From Nitrosomonas sp. (lineage in GTDB: Bacteria > Pseudomonadota > Gammaproteobacteria > Burkholderiales > Nitrosomonadaceae), in contig BQJA01000001.1 of assembly GCA_021604405.1 (NCBI GenBank), forward strand, positions 52,890 through 116,889: 64,000 bases of DNA, written 5' to 3'. Of this stretch, positions 58,723 through 64,000 are shown piece after piece (the first letter of the stretch is position 1; every line of letters starts with the position of its first letter). Made by a program: the position numbers and the translations under genes. Under the pieces are notes generated by a model. The model was not told where the DNA came from, did no database searches, and saw nothing but the letters and a program-made list of their open reading frames with translations.

Positions 58723-60999
58723 ATGGCCGACTCTACTGCTGCACATATTCAAGCACCGATCAATTACTCGCCAATCCAGGATGATGGTGAAATTGATTTA
58801 GGTGAATTGCTGGGAATATTGATTGATGGTAAATGGCTCATCATTCTCGCGACATTGATTTTTCTATTTTTTGGATTAGTTAAGATTTTTCTTGATAACC
58901 CAGTTTATAAGGCTGATGCCATGTTGCAAGTCAATGAAAAATCGCAAACGCTGGCAGGGTTAAATCCATTCACCGATTTATTGGATAACAAAATGCCGGT
59001 AATGGCAGAAATAGAAGTTATTAAGTCGCGGATGATACTGGGGAAGGCGGTTGAAAATCTTGATCTGGATATTATTGCAGAGCCTAAATATTTTCCGGTC
59101 ATTGGCAAAGCGATTGCCAGGCGCTTCGTGCAACGTAATCAAGATAATGTCGTTTCGCAACCTTTGTTTGGCCAATTTCAATATGCCTGGGGCGGCGAAG
59201 CTATTCAGATCGATAGGCTCACGATACCGGCTGACTGGGAAAATGAGGAATTGCTCTTAGTGGCCGGTAAGCAAGGCCGTTATCAGCTTAATTATGGCGG
59301 CGAGTTGGTCCTTGACGGTGAAGTAGGAAAGCCGGCCAGCAAACGCTTGGCGGGTCATCAGACGCCGATTAGTATTTTTGTTTCAGTATTAAAATCGCGT
59401 CCGAATACGCAATTTTCCATTATTCGGCAATCTAAAAGACGGGCAATCAGTCAATTAAACAGCGACCTGGCTGTTACAGAAAAAGGCAGAAATACTGGGG
59501 TGTTGGAGTTGACGATGGAATCGTACAGCCCGGATTCTGCAGTGAAAATATTAAATGAAATTGCCAATATTTATCTGCAGCAAAACGTCGAGCATAAATC
59601 TGCCGAATCACAGAAAACGCTGGCTTTTTTGGAGAAGCAGCTGCCTATCGTTAAAGAACAAATGGAAGCCGCGAATAACGTCCTGAATGATTATAGAAAC
59701 CGCATGGGTTCTATCGACCTGGGCGTTGAAACAAAAAATATTCTGGAAGGTATGGTGGAAATATCGACGCAAGAAACGCTGCTGCGTCAAAAACGGGATG
59801 AACTTCGCCAAAAATATACTCAGGCGCACCCCAGCGTTGTTGCAGTCGATAAACAAATCGCCCGGTTGCAAGCGCAATTGCGCTCTCATGACACGATGGT
59901 CAAAACGCTGCCCAAAACACAGCAAATTGTTGTTGAGCTTTCTGGGGACGTAGAGGTGAAGACCAATCTCTATACAACGCTACTCAATAATGCCCAGACG
60001 CTGCGCGTGGCGAAAGCCGGAACAGTGGGGGATGTAAGGATTATTGATTATGCCGTCATGCCTGATAAACCAATTAAACCCAGAAAAGTGATGATTGCTG
60101 GCGTTGCACTGGTTTTGGGCTTATTTGTAGGTGTTATGGCTGTGTTTATTCGGAAACTGTTGCATCGTGGCATAGAAGATCCGGATTTAATCGAAAAACA
60201 ACTGAATATTCCCGTTTATGCGACTGTTTTGCACAGTAAAAACCAGGAAGTACTGGTTAACAAATACCGTAAAAGAAACTCCAATAGTGTAGTCAATCAG
60301 CCGGCTTTATTAGCTTTGGCGGCGAAAGACGACATGGCCGTAGAAAGCCTGCGCAGTTTGCGCACAACATTGCACTTTGCGTTGCTGGAGGCAAAAAATA
60401 ATATTATTTTGATTACCGGGCCCAGCCCAGGTGTCGGTAAAACTTTTATATCGACCAATCTCGCGGCCGTTATGGCCGATGCCGGAAAAAAAGTATTGCT
60501 CATTGATGGCGATATGCGCAAAGGCCTTGTGAATAAAATTTTGAGTGTAAACAGAGAAAATGGTCTGTCCGAAATTATATTGAATACCATAACTGTAAAC
60601 GATGCCATTCACTCAATACCGTTCGCAAATTTTGATTTCATTTCTACAGGGTCAATCCCCCCAAATCCGTCAGAATTGTTGTTGCATGAACACTTTGCCA
60701 CTTTCCTGGAAGGTGTTTCCACGAAGTATGATCTTGTCATCATTGATTCGCCGCCTATCCTGGCTGTAACCGATGCTGCAATTATAGGCCGTATGACGAG
60801 TGCAGCCTTTATGGTAGCGAAAGCGGGAAAGCATCCAATGCGAGAATTGGAGCAAAGTGTAAGAAAGCTTGTTAATGCGGGTACGAATGTGAAAGGCATC
60901 ATTGTTAATGATGTGACAGAGTCACCTTCCCGCTATGGCTATGGGAAATATGTTTATCAATATAATTATTCAAACAAGCCTGTGAAACTATCCATATGA
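58723..60999 (+). CDS. wzc: Polysaccharide co-polymerase / tyrosine autokinase (Wzc type)
   Basis: 758 residues. The N-terminal Wzz-like region has two membrane helices (about 44-63 and 448-470) around a periplasmic coiled domain. The C-terminal BY-kinase has Walker A GPSPGVGKT with Lys573, Walker A' VLLIDGDMRKG and Walker B VIIDSPPILAVTDA, and ends in a tyrosine cluster (RYGYGKYVYQYNYS) that is autophosphorylated. It couples synthesis and export of the polysaccharide with Wza, and Wzb reverses the phosphorylation. The ATGA overlap at 60996 joins it to the next gene. Confidence 0.96.
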   Translation: MADSTAAHIQAPINYSPIQDDGEIDLGELLGILIDGKWLIILATLIFLFFGLVKIFLDNPVYKADAMLQVNEKSQTLAGLNPFTDLLDNKMPVMAEIEVIKSRMILGKAVENLDLDIIAEPKYFPVIGKAIARRFVQRNQDNVVSQPLFGQFQYAWGGEAIQIDRLTIPADWENEELLLVAGKQGRYQLNYGGELVLDGEVGKPASKRLAGHQTPISIFVSVLKSRPNTQFSIIRQSKRRAISQLNSDLAVTEKGRNTGVLELTMESYSPDSAVKILNEIANIYLQQNVEHKSAESQKTLAFLEKQLPIVKEQMEAANNVLNDYRNRMGSIDLGVETKNILEGMVEISTQETLLRQKRDELRQKYTQAHPSVVAVDKQIARLQAQLRSHDTMVKTLPKTQQIVVELSGDVEVKTNLYTTLLNNAQTLRVAKAGTVGDVRIIDYAVMPDKPIKPRKVMIAGVALVLGLFVGVMAVFIRKLLHRGIEDPDLIEKQLNIPVYATVLHSKNQEVLVNKYRKRNSNSVVNQPALLALAAKDDMAVESLRSLRTTLHFALLEAKNNIILITGPSPGVGKTFISTNLAAVMADAGKKVLLIDGDMRKGLVNKILSVNRENGLSEIILNTITVNDAIHSIPFANFDFISTGSIPPNPSELLLHEHFATFLEGVSTKYDLVIIDSPPILAVTDAAIIGRMTSAAFMVAKAGKHPMRELEQSVRKLVNAGTNVKGIIVNDVTESPSRYGYGKYVYQYNYSNKPVKLSI

Positions 61000-62573
61000 T
61001 AAATAATATATTTTTTCTATTGTTATTATGTGTGGCGTTGTCGACGGTATCTATTTATATGGCGATAAAGTGGGCGAATACCTACCGCATTGCCGACCAT
61101 CCTGGCGAGCACAAACAACATGATGAAAGTACGCCATTTGTGGGTGGGGTGGGGTTATTCGCGGCTGTATGTGTCGCATTTGCCATGTTGATCAGTGTTT
61201 ATCCCGAGCATATACAAAAATGGCTGGTTCTTGGTCTGTGTTCCGTCATTATCTTCATCACAGGTTTTACCGACGACATTGTGCGGCTCAGTTATAAATC
61301 CCGCTTGATTATTCAGTCGGTTGTTGCGCTGATTATGGCGCTGGTCGGCGGCATTGTACTCAATGATCTGGGCGGATTGCTGTTCGGTTTAACCCTGCAA
61401 CTCCATCTGCTTGCCATTCCTTTTACCGTGTTTGCCATTGTTGGCGGTATTAATGTTATCAATATGATCGATGGCATTGATGGTCTTTCCGGATCTCTTT
61501 CTCTGATTAGCTTGCTGCTCCTCGGCATCGTAGCGCTTGTCGCCGGAGACATGCCTAATCTTTTGCTGATTACCACGTTGATCGGCGGTATCAGTGGTTT
61601 TCTGTTTTTTAATCTTCGATTTCCTTCACAATCCAGCGCGCGGGTTTTTCTGGGTGACAATGGCAGTATGCTGATCGGGCTTCTGTTGGCCTGGCTGCTG
61701 GTCGATCTTTCCCAGGGTTCCAGCCCGGCGATGCGGCCAGTGGTGGCAATCTGGCTGCTTGCGATTCCACTCATGGACGCGGTCAGCGTTATGCATCGAC
61801 GGATTCGTATGGGGTTATCTCCGTTCAAACCGGACCGTAATCACTTGCACCACATTCTGCTGAGAGCGGGTTATCGTGTCGAAGAAGTTGTTTTTGCAAT
61901 TGTGTTCTTGCACTTTCTGCTGGGCATTATCGGGCTTACCGGCTTATACCTGAATGTGCCCGATACGGTCATGTTGTTTGGTTTTCTCTTGATCTATGCG
62001 GGATACCTGTATCTCACACTGCACCCCTGGCATTATATTCCGGCACTGTGCATTCTGCATACCCGTTTGCATCTGACGCCTGCCGCGAGTCGTGGCACAT
62101 TTGCCGAGCGACACACAGATATCGTTGCCAAGAAACTGGCGCGGAGAGTCAGTAAAGAAATTCGATCGAGCCGGTCCCGGGTAGATTTCTGGGTGCAGAT
62201 TTTTGAACAACTGTCCGAGAGCAGTAGTTCTGAAAAACGGTACGCGCTTGCGCTCAATGTAAGATTATCCAGAGACTATTCGTATTTTAAAATAAAACGA
62301 TATATTGCATTGCTGCAGCAACGGCTCAATAACAAGTACGGCATCCGGCTGCGGCAACTTGTTGCGCGCAAGAGCGATATCGACTGGAAAGTAATTGATC
62401 ATGACGACGACACAGATCGGTTGCCTGTGGAGGATAAGCGCAAAGCCTTTCAACGCACTCCGGGTTCTAAGGTACTGGTGTTTGAAGTTTCATGGGATGT
62501 GGTGAATTTAAAAGAACCTGATGAAACTGAGCGTAAAAAAGAATCAAACCTGCCAGAAACAATCGCACATTAG
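60996..62573 (+). CDS. WecA-like undecaprenyl-phosphate sugar-phosphate transferase with extra cytosolic domain
   Basis: 525 residues. About ten or eleven membrane helices carry the MraY/WecA motifs: TGFTDDIVRL, NMIDGIDGLSG, FLGDNGSMLIG and the DRNHLHHILL loop typical of the WecA group. This enzyme starts glycan synthesis by putting a sugar phosphate, such as GlcNAc-P, on undecaprenyl phosphate. Beyond the last helix (about residue 350) lies a soluble domain of about 170 residues, with a basic coiled region and a C-terminal acidic part, that typical WecA (about 360 residues) lacks. It overlaps wzc by four bases, so they are coupled. Confidence 0.9.
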   Translation: MINNIFFLLLLCVALSTVSIYMAIKWANTYRIADHPGEHKQHDESTPFVGGVGLFAAVCVAFAMLISVYPEHIQKWLVLGLCSVIIFITGFTDDIVRLSYKSRLIIQSVVALIMALVGGIVLNDLGGLLFGLTLQLHLLAIPFTVFAIVGGINVINMIDGIDGLSGSLSLISLLLLGIVALVAGDMPNLLLITTLIGGISGFLFFNLRFPSQSSARVFLGDNGSMLIGLLLAWLLVDLSQGSSPAMRPVVAIWLLAIPLMDAVSVMHRRIRMGLSPFKPDRNHLHHILLRAGYRVEEVVFAIVFLHFLLGIIGLTGLYLNVPDTVMLFGFLLIYAGYLYLTLHPWHYIPALCILHTRLHLTPAASRGTFAERHTDIVAKKLARRVSKEIRSSRSRVDFWVQIFEQLSESSSSEKRYALALNVRLSRDYSYFKIKRYIALLQQRLNNKYGIRLRQLVARKSDIDWKVIDHDDDTDRLPVEDKRKAFQRTPGSKVLVFEVSWDVVNLKEPDETERKKESNLPETIAH

Positions 62574-62870
62574 TAGTAGTAGATGACGACCGGCATATGT
62601 CTTTCCCGGACACTGTGTTCGTAAGTATTGACAAGGCCGGTTACGCCATCAAAGGGGGTTGTAAGTCGACCATCAGTACGGTGATTTGTTAAGTAACGGG
62701 AAACTTTGTTTAACAGGTGATGGAGCAAGTCTGAAACGCTTCTTTTTTTTAATCTGCGTCTGTTGTCCCACGAGCAATTACGAATATGGAGTGTCTGGGA
62801 TAAAAAAGCGCGTTGCCCCTTCTCGCAAAGGCCGGGTAAAAGTTTACACACTAGATAAGGTAATAGAAGT
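62574..62870. other. Short intergenic region in the EPS cluster
   Basis: About 300 bases before the dehydrogenase. A minus-strand frame of 93 codons (62570-62851) has no recognisable family and runs into the WecA-like stop. The AAGG..GAAG sequence before 62871 is the ribosome site. Nothing else is supported. Confidence 0.4.
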
Positions 62871-64000
62871 ATGAAAAAAATAGCTGTTATTGGCTTAGGT
62901 TATGTCGGTTTGCCGCTTGCGGGACTATGTGCAAAAAAAGGGTACGAAGTCGTCGGTCTTGAATCCAATACAGAGGTGGTGGCGCTTCTAAAAAATGGCA
63001 AAAGCCATATCAAAGACCAAGTCGTTGAACAATTGCTTTCAGAAGCCCATGCTACAGGCCGGTTTTACCCAACGGCGGTGCTCGCCGAATTGGCGGACTG
63101 CGAAGCGTATCTGATTTGCGTTCCCACCCCGGTGGACGGCGATTTTGATCCGGATTTAACCCCTCTGCTCGATGCAGCCAGAGATATCTCCCCCTATCTT
63201 ACAAAAGGGAATCTGGTTGTAGTGGAATCGACCGTTTTTCCCGGGACCTGCGAAGGCATCGTGCTACCCATACTGGAAGCGGCGTCCGGTTTGAAAGTTG
63301 GCGAGGACCTGCACCTTGCGCATTGTCCGGAGCGGGTCAATCCAGGTGATGCATTCTGGACTTCAGAAAATATTCCGCGGGTCGTTGGCGCTACATCACA
63401 ACAAGGGGTTCGCATTGCCGCCGAGTTTTACAGTTCCATTCTGGGTGGAGAAATTCTTGATGTAAGCGCTGTGCGGGAGAGCCTTAGGCCAAAATTCAGA
63501 ATGACGGATAACGACTATGAAGAAAGCCATATTCCCCTGGGCAGCGTAACCATGATGCGATCCATTCGGGACGCCGAGGCGGTAAAAGCCATGGAGAATA
63601 CAGTAAGAGATGTGAATATCGCCTTTGTTAATGAACTGGCCAAAATCAGTGATGTGCTCGATCTTGATGTCGTCGATGTTATTGACGGCATGTCAACCAA
63701 GCCATTTGGCAAGGGGCCATTCTTTCCCGGCGTCGGCGTTGGCGGTCACTGTATTGCGGTTGATCCTGAGTGGCTTAAAGCTGCATCTGTTAAAGCCGGG
63801 TACATGCCGGAATTGATTCAGCTCTCAAGGAGCACCAACAACGGCATGCCGGCTTATACCATTAACCTGTTGCAAGATGCATTGAATGACTGCGGTCATC
63901 CCATCAAAGGAACGGCGATAGCTATCCTTGGCGTAGCGTATAAGAAGAACGTGGATGATGGCAGGGAATCACCTTTCTTTGCCGTTCACAAGTTACTTCA
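62871..64000 (+). CDS. UDP-sugar 6-dehydrogenase (WecC/WbpO-like), 3'-truncated by window edge
   Basis: 376 codons are visible from ATG at 62871; the frame is open to the end of the window, so it is partial. NAD-binding GLGYVGLPLA with Gly8, Gly10, Gly13 is at the N-terminus, then CVPTPVD, ESTVFPGTCE, CPERVNPGD, NTVRDVNIAFVNELAKI and the catalytic Cys294 in VGGHCIAVDPEW. The family oxidises UDP-ManNAc, UDP-GlcNAc or UDP-Glc to the uronate for capsule or EPS. About 25-30 extra residues (SLRPKFRMTDNDYEESHIPL and neighbours, about 204-230) appear to interrupt the linker region relative to the common form. It belongs to the EPS cluster. Substrate not certain. Confidence 0.9.
   Translation, partial: MKKIAVIGLGYVGLPLAGLCAKKGYEVVGLESNTEVVALLKNGKSHIKDQVVEQLLSEAHATGRFYPTAVLAELADCEAYLICVPTPVDGDFDPDLTPLLDAARDISPYLTKGNLVVVESTVFPGTCEGIVLPILEAASGLKVGEDLHLAHCPERVNPGDAFWTSENIPRVVGATSQQGVRIAAEFYSSILGGEILDVSAVRESLRPKFRMTDNDYEESHIPLGSVTMMRSIRDAEAVKAMENTVRDVNIAFVNELAKISDVLDLDVVDVIDGMSTKPFGKGPFFPGVGVGGHCIAVDPEWLKAASVKAGYMPELIQLSRSTNNGMPAYTINLLQDALNDCGHPIKGTAIAILGVAYKKNVDDGRESPFFAVHKLL

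Noticed and set aside
62570-62851. 93-codon minus-strand frame before the nucleotide-sugar dehydrogenase
   Set aside because: It overlaps the 3' end of the WecA-like gene, has no ribosome site or motif, and runs against the direction of the operon.

Overview
The window reads as a compact chromosomal segment of a betaproteobacterium of moderate G+C content. The best guess is an ammonia-oxidiser-like Nitrosomonadaceae (Nitrosomonas type). This is an inference from protein sequence flavour and gene order: fur/bamE/dapB, apaG/rpe-gph-trpE, hemL facing a dihaem cytochrome c4, leuC-entericidin-leuD-leuB-asd-fimV-truA. There are no rRNA or tRNA genes, insertion sequences, prophage or CRISPR arrays that I could recognise.

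Layout. 1-9 kb: the 3' part of a hybrid sensor kinase, sucCD, a small lipoprotein, dacB (PBP4) and convergent hslVU. 9-18 kb: an accessory stretch with an exported acidic-repeat protein, an N-formylglutamate-amidohydrolase-like enzyme, an HPF/cold-shock fusion and an MddA-like membrane methyltransferase. It also holds a translationally coupled three-gene unit, CHAD protein - ParA-type ATPase - SixA phosphatase (13634-16472), and a set of small envelope proteins (lipoprotein, entericidin, DUF1328). 18-25 kb: a CpxRA-like two-component system with a perfect CpxR-type box in front of it, a glycosyltransferase and an exported vanadium-haloperoxidase-like protein. 25-36 kb: housekeeping metabolism (rpe-gph-trpE, apaG, thiDE, hemL, cytochrome c4, map, rph, rdgB). 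36-45 kb: leucine and aspartate-family biosynthesis (leuCDB, asd), fimV and truA. 45-55 kb: envelope and regulation genes (predicted aminopeptidase lipoprotein, DUF1499 protein, dodecin, porin, MltB-type transglycosylase, fur, bamE, dapB, apaH, 1-acylglycerol-phosphate acyltransferase). 56-64 kb: an exopolysaccharide/capsule assembly cluster (Wzb phosphatase, Wza channel, Wzc kinase, WecA-like initiating transferase, nucleotide-sugar dehydrogenase) that runs off the right edge.

How the genes fit together. Most of the window is core metabolism and envelope maintenance. The EPS genes form a Wzy-type export and initiation module. The best candidate for an undescribed system is the CHAD-ParA-SixA operon. 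CHAD domains are known to bind polyphosphate, ParA-type ATPases position cargo on the nucleoid, and SixA acts on phosphohistidine. A polyphosphate-granule positioning or regulatory module is therefore a reasonable but untested hypothesis. Regulatory signals visible directly are a GTAAA-N5-GTAAA box before cpxR, a perfect FNR/ANR-type TTGAT-N4-ATCAA box before a small lipoprotein gene, two good intrinsic terminators, and several exact inverted repeats. Several genes below about 60 codons were found by reading the DNA directly: two entericidins, DUF1328, and uncharacterised small ORFs at 9241, 36352, 58205 and 58517. The last gene of the window, a truncated dehydrogenase, also has no stop codon inside it.
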